Shown one piece after another: positions 8,948-16,070 of a stretch of DNA of 64,000 nt. The translations under genes and the position numbers were made by a program. The notes beneath the pieces are model-generated. The model was given only the letters and a program-made list of their open reading frames with translations. It had not been told where the DNA came from and made no database searches. The stretch's first letter is position 1. Every line of letters begins with the position of its first letter. Source of the DNA: Elusimicrobiaceae bacterium (GTDB taxonomy: Bacteria; Elusimicrobiota; Elusimicrobia; Elusimicrobiales; Elusimicrobiaceae); contig JAFXUJ010000003.1 of NCBI GenBank assembly GCA_017525025.1, positions 1 through 64,000 of the forward strand. Reading direction: 5' to 3'.

Positions 8948-9102
8948 TAAATTTCCTGATGGAAATTGCGTCCGGAACCGCCCTCGCGGTTTTTGCCTTG
9001 CATCGCTGCGGACTTTGAATCTGGACGCGGCATAAAGCAGTTTATGCCGCTCGATACTCCTATAAATTTGAAAACCCGCACGAGGCGGGTTTTAAATTTA
9101 TA
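8948..9102. other. Hairpin-dense non-coding segment beside att copy B
   Basis: Consecutive inverted repeats: TTTCC/GGAAA; GCGTCCGGA (about 8969) with TCTGGACGC (about 9020) enclosing AACCGC/GCGGTT; a perfect 10-bp stem GCGGCATAAA/TTTATGCCGC (9027-9050); and a long terminator-like palindrome (9061-9102) with core AAAACCCGC/GCGGGTTTT. No convincing gene is present. It could be a folded RNA, a transfer or recombination site, or stacked terminators. Confidence 0.55.
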
Positions 9103-9141
9103 CGGTGCTTTTAGTTTCCCTAGCACTATGCTGATTTTAAA

Positions 9142-9548
9142 ACAGGCTGAAAACAGGCAGAAAATGGCACTTTTTTCTTTCCAAAGCGGCAATAAAGCGG
9201 CAAAAAGTGCTAGTTTTTTTGTTTTGCCAAAGCGGTAATAAAGCGGTAAAAAATGGCAGTTTTTTTGGAACTCAAAGCGGTAGAAAAGCGGTTGAAAATA
9301 GCATTTTTTAATAAATTTGAAGCGGGGAGAAAGCGGCGAGAATGCTAACTCCCAAAGCGACGATAAAGCGAGGAAAATGGCTTTTAAACAGGCGACAAAC
9401 AGGCGAGAATTTGAATTTTTATTCCCTGCTAAACAGGGAAAATACAGGGAAATTATAAAAATATCTTTAAATTTTAAGTATTTCTTATAAAACTGCCTAG
9501 TACAAATACTCAAAATTCCCTAAAATGTAAGCAGAGAACGAGCAGGGA
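9142..9548. repeat. Array of nine paired repeats with constant 11-bp period
   Basis: Each pair is two near-identical short motifs whose starts are exactly 11 bp apart: ACAGGC (9142/9153), AAAGCGGC (9183/9194), AAAGCGGT (9229/9240), AAAGCGGT (9274/9285), AAGCGG (9320/9331), AAAGCGA (9354/9365), AAACAGGCGA (9386/9397), ACAGGGA (9433/9444) and GCAGAGA/GCAGGGA (9531/9542). The motif changes between pairs but is kept within a pair. Several pairs are followed by an AATGGCA-like word and a T-run. Pair-to-pair spacing is mostly 32-47 bp. An open frame on the minus strand reflects the repeats and is not a gene. Confidence 0.8.
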
Positions 9549-9550
9549 AA

Positions 9551-10600
9551 TTATTTGTTTAACTTATACTTTCGCGCTTTTTTGGATGGATCCGCTACTG
9601 CCACAAAACCTTGTCGTACCCATTTTTGGAGTAACTGCCTAGCCGTCCGGCCTGCAAAGTGGAACAGTTCTTCCACATCTTTGGCGGTTATAAATTCGCT
9701 CTTTTCAAACAAAACAAGGGCCTGTTTTTGCCTTGCATCCAGCGCGTTAATCGCTTTGCTTTGGTCCTTTTCGGCACCTTGTAACTGTAAATGCTTTTGC
9801 ACGCTTTGAAACGAATAAAGCATCCCGGACACAAAGAACTCAATCCAGCCTGTTATATCGGCTTCAGCCCGTCCTATGTAATAATTATGAGAGGGCCCCA
9901 CGGCTAGGGCATTGTAATAATCTTGGATATGCTGACAATAATACTCTTCCAAATTGTAAATACCTTTAAGGTCATACCCGCCTTGGTGTAATAGTAATGT
10001 GGTTAAAATGCGCGCCGTCCTTCCGTTCCCGTCATAATATGGGTGTATGGTTACAAATTGGTAATGGGCAATAGCCGCTACTACTGGGATTGGCAAGGTA
10101 TGTGTACTTTCGTTAATCCACTCTACAAGTCCAGTCATCATGGGGCCAACATCTTTGGCCTCTGGGGGCATGTAGATAATGATACCTGTTTGGGCGTCTA
10201 CTACCGAGTTTTGCTCCGTGCGGTACGGAGTAGGAGTATTTCTGCCGATAATTAAGCCATGTAGGAGTTGGATATTAGACTCCGTAACAATATGCTTTTT
10301 AGCCAATACAGCCACTTCATCCAAGGCATTAAAATACCCTTTCACTTCCTTTTCATCCCGTTCCCGGCCTTGAATGGCTTGCCCTTTTAATACCTCACGC
10401 ACTTCCCGCTCTGTTAAGCGGTTGCCCTCAATAACCGTGGAATAGTGCGTGGTGACAATACGGGATGTTTCTTTAAGCCCGGCCAGCACACGCGGCGTTA
10501 ATGGCATATCCTTGACCTGCTCTTTGATTTGGTCTATTTTATAGAGCTTTTCAAGGATAGATTTTGTAATTTGATAGTTTGGATGAAATATTATTGGCAT
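9551..10600 (-). CDS. Fic/Fido family AMP-transferase with C-terminal winged helix
   Basis: 349 residues. An N-terminal helical region carries the inhibitory motif STVIEGN (54-60; Glu58), which marks class II Fic proteins whose own N-terminal helix blocks the active site. The catalytic Fic motif HPYYDGNGRTAR (186-197) is complete. The last 70 residues look like a winged helix (ITAKDVEELFHFAGRTARQLLQKWVRQGFV). Such proteins typically transfer AMP to a target hydroxyl, and the winged helix suggests DNA binding or autoregulation. The promoter carries tandem TATGCCATTA motifs and the paired-repeat array starts right after the stop codon. The target is unknown; a toxin or regulatory role in the island is inferred. 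Confidence 0.9.
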   Translation of the reverse strand: MPIIFHPNYQITKSILEKLYKIDQIKEQVKDMPLTPRVLAGLKETSRIVTTHYSTVIEGNRLTEREVREVLKGQAIQGRERDEKEVKGYFNALDEVAVLAKKHIVTESNIQLLHGLIIGRNTPTPYRTEQNSVVDAQTGIIIYMPPEAKDVGPMMTGLVEWINESTHTLPIPVVAAIAHYQFVTIHPYYDGNGRTARILTTLLLHQGGYDLKGIYNLEEYYCQHIQDYYNALAVGPSHNYYIGRAEADITGWIEFFVSGMLYSFQSVQKHLQLQGAEKDQSKAINALDARQKQALVLFEKSEFITAKDVEELFHFAGRTARQLLQKWVRQGFVAVADPSKKARKYKLNK

Positions 10601-10617
10601 ATATATTGGCGCTCCTA

Positions 10618-10656
10618 TATGCCATTATTATGCCATTAAAATGACGAGGATGTCAA
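10618..10656 (-). promoter_or_regulatory. fic promoter with 11-bp tandem repeat
   Basis: On the minus strand: TTGACA (10656-10651), 18-bp spacer, CATAAT (10632-10627). The plus strand shows TATGCCATTA twice (10618-10627 and 10629-10638), again with an 11-bp period, covering the -10 box. It looks like an operator. A Shine-Dalgarno AGGAG follows before the ATG. Confidence 0.65.
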
Positions 10657-10751
10657 GGGGTTGTTAGTAAGTTGTTATAAGTGCGTTTGCATAAGTGGAC
10701 AGGTTGTGATTTGCTACAAACGTCGAAGAAAAACAAAATTAGCACTCATGC

Positions 10752-10780
10752 TTGACTTTTGCCAAAAAATATGCTATTAT
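10752..10780 (+). promoter_or_regulatory. Strong promoter for structured RNA
   Basis: TTGACT (10752-10757), exactly 17 bp, TATTAT (10775-10780). The predicted start is near 10787, just before two large hairpins. Confidence 0.7.
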
Positions 10781-10786
10781 AGGGAG

Positions 10787-10906
10787 AATAAAATCCCTTT
10801 GGTAGTAGATCTCAGTGGAATGGAAGCTACTACCAAAGGGAACAAGACAAAAGGTATGCTATGGAGTTCAAAGCACAACCTTTCTGCTCTTAGTATACCT
10901 TTTTGT
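10787..10906 (+). ncRNA. Candidate structured RNA or leader upstream of unknown gene
   Basis: It starts at a consensus promoter. Hairpin 1: perfect 14-bp stem CCCTTTGGTAGTAG (10795-10808) with CTACTACCAAAGGG (10827-10840). Hairpin 2: about 15 bp, ACAAAAGGTATGCTA (10847-10861) with TAGTATACCTTTTTGT (10891-10906), a 29-nt loop, ending in a T-run like a terminator. Transcription might stop here as a roughly 120-nt RNA or read on into the gene at 10968. No plausible protein is encoded in it. Confidence 0.6.
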
Positions 10907-10967
10907 TGAAATGGGTGTCAAGTTGTTTTTGCCCCAAAATTCATACAAAGAGAGGTGATCAACAAAA

Positions 10968-11825
10968 ATGATTACTAAGAGTAAAGTAAGAAATGTAAAG
11001 CAGTATCTTGTTCCCGGCCTGAAATCCTTCCGGCTTGTTTCCCCAGAATTAACCCCCGAAGTCAAAGCCAAATTACGAATTGATGGCTATTCAGATGGTG
11101 ATAAATTTTTGCCGCTGGCCATAGGTCCAGTTAGTAAATTTAATGCGGATGGGGGTTGGTTTCCTTTGAAAGATCAGCCCAAGGAAAATCGGTACGTAAT
11201 GACTGCCCATTGGCAATGGAAAGATTGGCATGGAAAACATTATGAAGCTGAAAAAGATGTTTATAAAGACTGTTACCAACGCCGGCGAATTTTACCGCCA
11301 TCCGAAGAATTGATTTTAGTAAACAACAGGGCCTACAGCGATGTATTAAATGAAGCAGATGAAGAGCATATCAAACATGTTATCAACTTAATGTTAGAGT
11401 TATTTGGCGGGTGCGATTTCGTTCAACCTGATTTTACTGTCCCCGTAGAAATTAAACAAAAGAATTTTGAGTTACTTCCACCGGGGGAATATCCTTTTGA
11501 ACGGATTAAGCGCTTAATAGAGGATGACCCACGGAAGAAAAGGGAGATTTGTCTCCTTGAAGAGCGTTTTCAGTTCTTTCAGAATGCCAATCCTACAACG
11601 ATTGTTATCGGTTGCGGGGGATATCGTGGTTATGTCGGTTTTCAGTATAAACAGTATTTGATACTCGATAATAAATGGTACGGAAATGCCATTTATGTAT
11701 TCCCTGCAAATACGGAGTTAATACTTTCACTTACAAAAAAGGAGGTATTAGACGGCCATTTGCACATAACTCGCATACCCCATACACAGGACTGGCAAAA
11801 AAATGTTGAGCCGTATTTGAAATAA
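10968..11825 (+). CDS. Unknown cytoplasmic island protein
   Basis: 285 residues, soluble, with no signal peptide. A good ribosome binding site (GAGAGGTGATC) precedes the ATG. Notable segments are GGWFPLKDQPKENRYVM near residue 60, a Trp-rich AHWQWKDWHGKHYE, and a Gly/aromatic stretch CGGYRGYVGFQYKQYLILDN (about 220-240) followed by GNAIYVF. The C-terminal part looks like a compact alpha/beta domain. It lies downstream of the structured RNA and ahead of the HEPN-type gene, and a 15-bp inverted repeat follows its stop. I do not recognise the family. The context suggests an accessory or defence role; this is inference. Confidence 0.65.
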   Translation: MITKSKVRNVKQYLVPGLKSFRLVSPELTPEVKAKLRIDGYSDGDKFLPLAIGPVSKFNADGGWFPLKDQPKENRYVMTAHWQWKDWHGKHYEAEKDVYKDCYQRRRILPPSEELILVNNRAYSDVLNEADEEHIKHVINLMLELFGGCDFVQPDFTVPVEIKQKNFELLPPGEYPFERIKRLIEDDPRKKREICLLEERFQFFQNANPTTIVIGCGGYRGYVGFQYKQYLILDNKWYGNAIYVFPANTELILSLTKKEVLDGHLHITRIPHTQDWQKNVEPYLK

Positions 11826-11833
11826 AGCCATTG

Positions 11834-11877
11834 TTGTGGCAGATGGTTGCTTAACAGAGGTTAACCATCTGCCACAA
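11834..11877. repeat. Perfect 15-bp inverted repeat
   Basis: TTGTGGCAGATGGTT (11834-11848) and its exact complement (11863-11877) with a 14-nt spacer. No T-run follows. It could be a terminator, an RNA stem or an operator between two island genes. Confidence 0.65.
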
Positions 11878-11983
11878 CGTCAGGTTTAGCAGTCTGAAGT
11901 TGGTTTAATTAAACATTGCATAATTAAAAACGAATTTAAGGAGTTGAAGGATGTTCTAATCTTCATCAAATAATGGTATAGAT

Positions 11984-12964
11984 ATGAGAAAAAAACGTGA
12001 AGTATTTTCTATCAAAGAGATACTATTGACAAAATCAAGAGAGGCGGCTTTGTCCGCAATTCAAATTTATAATAATCCATTAATAAAATTTAAAACGGAA
12101 ACCTTTATAGTGTTGATGATTATTGCTTGGACCTATTTACTACATGCATTTTACAGGAGCAAGAAAATTGACTACCGGTATGTGGATAAGAAAAAAAGCA
12201 CAGAACAAAGAAAGGTATATTGTAAAATTGAGGGTCGTTATAAGTTGTGGGAACTTTCAACTTGTCTGGAACAAGAGGAATCTCCTGTTAGTTCAGCGTG
12301 CAAACAAAACCTACAATTTCTAATTGGTCTCCGAAATAGGATTGAACATCAAATGGTCCCAATTATTGAAGATATAATAAGTGCGCGACTACATGCTTGT
12401 GGGTTGAACTATAATAAATATATTGTCTCTTTGTTCAATCCTAAATATGCTATTGATAAGAATTTAATGTTTTCTTTACAATTTAATAAAATAAGCGAAA
12501 ATCAACGAAAGCTCACGGATAAGTACACCTTGCCAACTGTGATTAAACAATATATTCAAGACTTCGACAATAGCTTGTCTCCTAATGAATATGAAAGTGA
12601 AGAATTTGCAGTTCGTTATTTTTTTGTTCGAAAAACAAATAACCATAAGGGAACAGCAGATCAAGTTATTGAATTCATTCCTGCTGATTCGGAATTAACT
12701 AAAGACATTAACAAACAATATGTTGTGATAAAAGAAACGGAGAGGAAGAAATTTTTACCTGGGCAGATTGTGCAAATAATGCAAGATAAAGGCTTTAAAA
12801 AATTCAAAATGCATCATTTTGTAGACTTCTGGCATATGCGCGATGCAAAAAATCCCAAATACCATTATGGGGAAAAAATAGCAAAAACCACTTGGTATTG
12901 GTATGAAAAATGGGTAAAAGAAGTGGAAGATTATTGTTTGAAACATGAAAAGGATTTTAAATAA
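11984..12964 (+). CDS. DUF3644/HEPN-type protein
   Basis: 326 residues, soluble. The N-terminus (EAALSAIQIYNNPLIKFKTE, then TFIVLMIIAWTYLLHAF) matches the pattern of DUF3644 proteins. LRNRIEH (Arg117, His122) fits the R-x4-H signature of HEPN ribonucleases. The C-terminal region (FLPGQIVQIMQDKGFKKFKMHHFVDFWHMRDAKNP) resembles a small helical DNA- or RNA-binding module. No strong Shine-Dalgarno sequence is visible before the ATG. HEPN proteins commonly act as RNase toxins in defence or toxin-antitoxin loci; the gene 49 nt downstream is the obvious partner. Family assignment is from pattern memory, not a search. Confidence 0.7.
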   Translation: MRKKREVFSIKEILLTKSREAALSAIQIYNNPLIKFKTETFIVLMIIAWTYLLHAFYRSKKIDYRYVDKKKSTEQRKVYCKIEGRYKLWELSTCLEQEESPVSSACKQNLQFLIGLRNRIEHQMVPIIEDIISARLHACGLNYNKYIVSLFNPKYAIDKNLMFSLQFNKISENQRKLTDKYTLPTVIKQYIQDFDNSLSPNEYESEEFAVRYFFVRKTNNHKGTADQVIEFIPADSELTKDINKQYVVIKETERKKFLPGQIVQIMQDKGFKKFKMHHFVDFWHMRDAKNPKYHYGEKIAKTTWYWYEKWVKEVEDYCLKHEKDFK

Positions 12965-13012
12965 ATACATGCCTTGTTCAACCAATGAATCTCTGTTCTA
13001 TTAATAAGCTAT

Positions 13013-13924
13013 ATGAATCACAATTCACATGGAAGCCAAAATATATTGACAACATTTCACGAAGATATTCGTGCCTTCATAATAGAACAAACCAAAACTA
13101 TTGCGTTGAGCCAGAAATCAATTAAATTCATCAATACAGCGAAAATTGATGATCTTTTATCTCAATTTATTTACTTTCGACAACGATATCCTATTGGAAA
13201 ATATAAGGTGTATATTCCAGCGAGTATGTATCTAACCTCTAAATATGCTAGGTATAAAAACCAAATTCTACATATTAAGATGTTACTGGAAACTGGAAAA
13301 GGTATAGAGAATTATCTGCATAACGATATTACTGATTTTTTATTTCATGACAATCTGCTAAAAGATTGGGGGGTTGTACATATACATTTACGGCCAACAG
13401 GGAGAAGAAAACACCGAGATAATGACCTTCTTTACGCAATACAAATCTCAGATTATATTCTATTTTTGAAAGTTGATACTCATGATTGTTTCTTGAAAAA
13501 AGAATTGTTGGAAATTTTATATCAAAATTATCCTGAATTTTTTGGATTTTCGTCCATTTCTGGAGGCCATTTCAAGGAAGAGGAGATTGAAAATTTACGC
13601 AACAACAATATTGGATATGCTTTAGATCTTGGTGGAAAAAGCTTTTACGGGGGAATAAATCGTTTAATTCCATGGAAAGGTTGCGTGCAAATCTTGGAAA
13701 ATTTGCGGAATCTGTCTATTTTGCTAGATACTAACTCCCAGCAGATTAAACACAAAATAGAACAAATTGGTTATACAGGAAAATTAGATTTCCATTTGGG
13801 TATAAATTTACACAAGAAAGAAGTTTACGTATATGAAAAAAATAGTTGTGTCGAAATCAGATTTTCCGATGCTGATATTATGAAAAAATTGACGAATTGC
13901 TTTGTAAATTTACATTTGTGTTAA
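13013..13924 (+). CDS. Unknown partner of the HEPN-type gene
   Basis: 303 residues, soluble and AT-rich. A helical N-terminal region (1-105) precedes a compact segment DWGVVHIHLRP (118-128; His123, His125), a basic stretch GRRKHRDNDLLYAI and DYILFLKVDTHD (147-158). The order HxHL - Arg-rich - LL - DTHD recalls small nuclease or toxin-like folds found in defence islands, but I cannot name the family. It is 48 nt downstream of the DUF3644-type gene on the same strand, consistent with a two-gene unit. No clear ribosome binding site is seen. Its role as toxin, antitoxin or effector is open. Confidence 0.6.
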   Translation: MNHNSHGSQNILTTFHEDIRAFIIEQTKTIALSQKSIKFINTAKIDDLLSQFIYFRQRYPIGKYKVYIPASMYLTSKYARYKNQILHIKMLLETGKGIENYLHNDITDFLFHDNLLKDWGVVHIHLRPTGRRKHRDNDLLYAIQISDYILFLKVDTHDCFLKKELLEILYQNYPEFFGFSSISGGHFKEEEIENLRNNNIGYALDLGGKSFYGGINRLIPWKGCVQILENLRNLSILLDTNSQQIKHKIEQIGYTGKLDFHLGINLHKKEVYVYEKNSCVEIRFSDADIMKKLTNCFVNLHLC

Positions 13925-14154
13925 TATTACTTCCTTTTTATTTTTATAAAAGAAATGATGGCGATGAAACTCCTTAAAATTCGAAGATTCTTTGTGCCAC
14001 CATCATAGGAGATAGCGTGCCCTGCCTTGATAAGACCTTCTCCTAGACTGTGCCCATTAACCTTAACATCACAAAGGGATCAAAGGAATTAATTACGTCT
14101 ACAATTACGCGATGGGAGTTTGCTATTTTAAGAACAATTCCGATAAATGCTTTA

Positions 14155-14163
14155 TGCTATAAT
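14155..14163 (+). promoter_or_regulatory. Extended -10 promoter
   Basis: TGCTATAAT (TGn plus TATAAT, 14155-14163), about 57 nt before the Sel1 lipoprotein gene, with no clear -35. The 295-bp gap from 13925 also holds an ATGATGG/CCATCAT inverted repeat (about 13955 and 14002), probably the terminator of the preceding gene. Confidence 0.55.
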
Positions 14164-14219
14164 TTAGAGGGTGATATTGCTATGTTGTCGCACCTAAATT
14201 AAGAGGAGATGTTTGAAAC

Positions 14220-15506
14220 ATGAAGAAATGGTTAGTTCTATCTATATTTTCAATATTTTTAATTGGTTGTTCTACAACACAACGTTATTCGTTTCAGGTA
14301 TCCGCGCAGTCAGTTTCGCCAAATAAACATCATTGTAGGGTATATTACACTAATAAAGATGAAAAGACAATCGACGGAAAAAATTATAGCGCTCAGTTAG
14401 AAGACCTTCTGAGGAGCAAAGGCCTGCAGGTTACAAGCAATGAAGAAAAAACGGATTGTTCGATACTCGTTGCACATTCTACCGAGTATGGGAAAGAACA
14501 ACAAATTGGTCATACTTGGGGGCAAACCGGAGTAAATAGCTCAACCTCTTGGACTAACGCACATATTTCTTCGTCTGGACACGGGCAGGCTTCCACATAT
14601 ACCACTTATACTCCTACATATGGAATTACTGGGACTTACACATACGATGTAGCTAAGTCGTACACGACCTTCTCTATGAGCGCTAAAGATTCGGATACGA
14701 AAGATGAGATGTGGAATATCAGCGTATTTTATGCAGGGAATGTTAATGAGAAATTTGTAAATTTATTCCCTATATTCAAATGTATTATGGGACACTTTAT
14801 GTTCAGAAATTTTGACACTTACGTTGAGTTGACCAAGAAGGATATAGAGAATATTTACAACGGTCAATGTGCCCTTGTTCAATGGAAGGATTTCAAAGAG
14901 CTGGAACAAATGGCTCGTAAGGGAGACGCTGAAGCCCAATTTGTTTTGAGTGTCTGGTATTTAACTGGAGATGGTGTTGTACGAGATGAAACTAAGGCAT
15001 TATATTGGGTTACAAAAGCAGCAGAACAGGGACATAAAAGAGCGCAATTTTCGCTAGGTAGAGTATATGAGAGAGGCATATCTGTCCCTGTTGATTATCA
15101 GAAGGCATTTTTCTGGTATTCAAAAGCAGCAGATCAACAGGAACCTGATGGACAAAACGCGTTGGCAAATATGTATTATACGGGAAAAGGTATCGCTCAA
15201 AATCTACCAAAAGCTTTTACGTTATATTCGGCTGCGGCATTGCAGGGAAACCCATCGGCCGAAGCTAAATTGGCGTGTTATGATACCAATATAAAAACAA
15301 TGGAAGAGCACTTTAAGAGATGTTTATCGATGGCTGAGCAGGGAAATGTAAAAGCTCAATATGCTGTTTTTGATATGTATTGGAACGGATATGGTATTCC
15401 GCAAAATAGGGATGTAGCTCAGTCGTGGTTAAAACGGGCCGTTTCTTTAGATCCTAAGTATGAAGATACTCTCTATATGGTGCAGAATATGGCACAAACA
15501 AAGTAG
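14220..15506 (+). CDS. Sel1-repeat lipoprotein
   Basis: 428 residues. The lipoprotein signal peptide ends in LIGC (Cys17). An N-terminal domain (about 25-215) with Thr/Ser/Tyr-rich stretches (TSWTNAHISSSGHGQ, then TYTTYTPTYGITGTYTYD) resembles small outer-membrane lipoprotein domains that precede repeat regions. Sel1-like repeats follow (about 222-420; motifs AEAQFVLSVWYLTGDGV, AQFSLGRVYERG, GQNALANMYYTGKGI, AQYAVFDMYWNGYGI). A clear ribosome binding site (GAGGAG) lies upstream. It is predicted to be anchored in the envelope and to bind proteins. It is likely island cargo rather than part of the integration machinery. Confidence 0.8.
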   Translation: MKKWLVLSIFSIFLIGCSTTQRYSFQVSAQSVSPNKHHCRVYYTNKDEKTIDGKNYSAQLEDLLRSKGLQVTSNEEKTDCSILVAHSTEYGKEQQIGHTWGQTGVNSSTSWTNAHISSSGHGQASTYTTYTPTYGITGTYTYDVAKSYTTFSMSAKDSDTKDEMWNISVFYAGNVNEKFVNLFPIFKCIMGHFMFRNFDTYVELTKKDIENIYNGQCALVQWKDFKELEQMARKGDAEAQFVLSVWYLTGDGVVRDETKALYWVTKAAEQGHKRAQFSLGRVYERGISVPVDYQKAFFWYSKAADQQEPDGQNALANMYYTGKGIAQNLPKAFTLYSAAALQGNPSAEAKLACYDTNIKTMEEHFKRCLSMAEQGNVKAQYAVFDMYWNGYGIPQNRDVAQSWLKRAVSLDPKYEDTLYMVQNMAQTK

Positions 15507-15639
15507 CTAATAATACAAAACAATTATAAAATACATTTGTTTATAATTTTCGTTGTGCGGAAAGATTCTTGTAATGTGTTTTCCTGCAGGGGAAGAGAAA
15601 GAATATAAGCGAATGATATCGCAAGGGTATTAATTCTAC

Positions 15640-15669
15640 TTGACTTCTAGGCCTAGAAGAAGCGGTAAT
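15640..15669 (+). promoter_or_regulatory. Recombinase operon promoter with palindromic operator
   Basis: TTGACT (15640-15645), then about 18 bp to GGTAAT. A perfect 16-bp palindrome CTTCTAGGCCTAGAAG (15644-15659) fills the spacer, which is what a repressor operator looks like. The Shine-Dalgarno TAGGAGAG precedes the DUF2924 gene. Confidence 0.6.
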
Positions 15670-15686
15670 GTGTATAGGAGAGAAAT

Positions 15687-16070
15687 ATGACCGATTACAC
15701 ACAATTAACCGCACGGGAATTACGCTTAAAATGGTCCGAAATTATAGGCCTGCCTATACCGCCAATCGGGCGAAGTCTAATTATCAAATACCTGTTATGG
15801 TATGAACAAGCCAAGCGTGAGAAGCTTTCTCCACTTGGCTTTTTCTATGAAGTAAAACAAGCCGCCCACAATGCGAGTACACGGCCCAAAGCTACATTAG
15901 AAATCGGTTCCAAACTTATTCGGTCGTATTGCGGGGTTAAGTATGAAGTAGAAATTATTCCACAGGGCTATTTATACAAACATAAAACCTATAAAAGTTT
16001 ATCTGGAGTAGCCAAAGCCATTACGGGCAAGAGTTGGAATGGGAATGTATTCTTTGGAGTAAAAAAATGA
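15687..16070 (+). CDS. DUF2924 protein, recombinase partner
   Basis: 127 residues. The pattern LRLKWSEIIGLPIPPIGRSLIIKYLLWYEQ ... IGSKLIRSYCGVKYEVEIIPQGYLYKHKTYKSLSGVAKAITGKSWNGNVFFG (quoted in parts) matches DUF2924, a small family found directly upstream of large serine recombinases in prophages and islands. It overlaps the recombinase gene by 4 nt (ATGA), indicating translational coupling. Its biochemical role is unproven; it may assist or direct recombination. Confidence 0.85.
   Translation: MTDYTQLTARELRLKWSEIIGLPIPPIGRSLIIKYLLWYEQAKREKLSPLGFFYEVKQAAHNASTRPKATLEIGSKLIRSYCGVKYEVEIIPQGYLYKHKTYKSLSGVAKAITGKSWNGNVFFGVKK

Noticed and set aside
8914-9513. Minus-strand open frame of about 200 residues over the paired-repeat array
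   Set aside because: The predicted peptide is low complexity (PLFYRF/PLYYRF-type repeats) produced by the DNA repeats, with no ribosome binding site, no plausible fold and overlap with the att site.
9142-9548. CRISPR array
   Set aside because: Repeats are only 6-10 bp, occur as close pairs with varying motifs and spacing, and no cas gene is present.
10787-10906. Retron msr-msd RNA
   Set aside because: Two strong hairpins are present, but no reverse transcriptase gene is encoded in the island.
10661-10909. 82-residue frame between fic and the unknown gene
   Set aside because: It crosses the promoter and both hairpins of the structured RNA and lacks a ribosome binding site.
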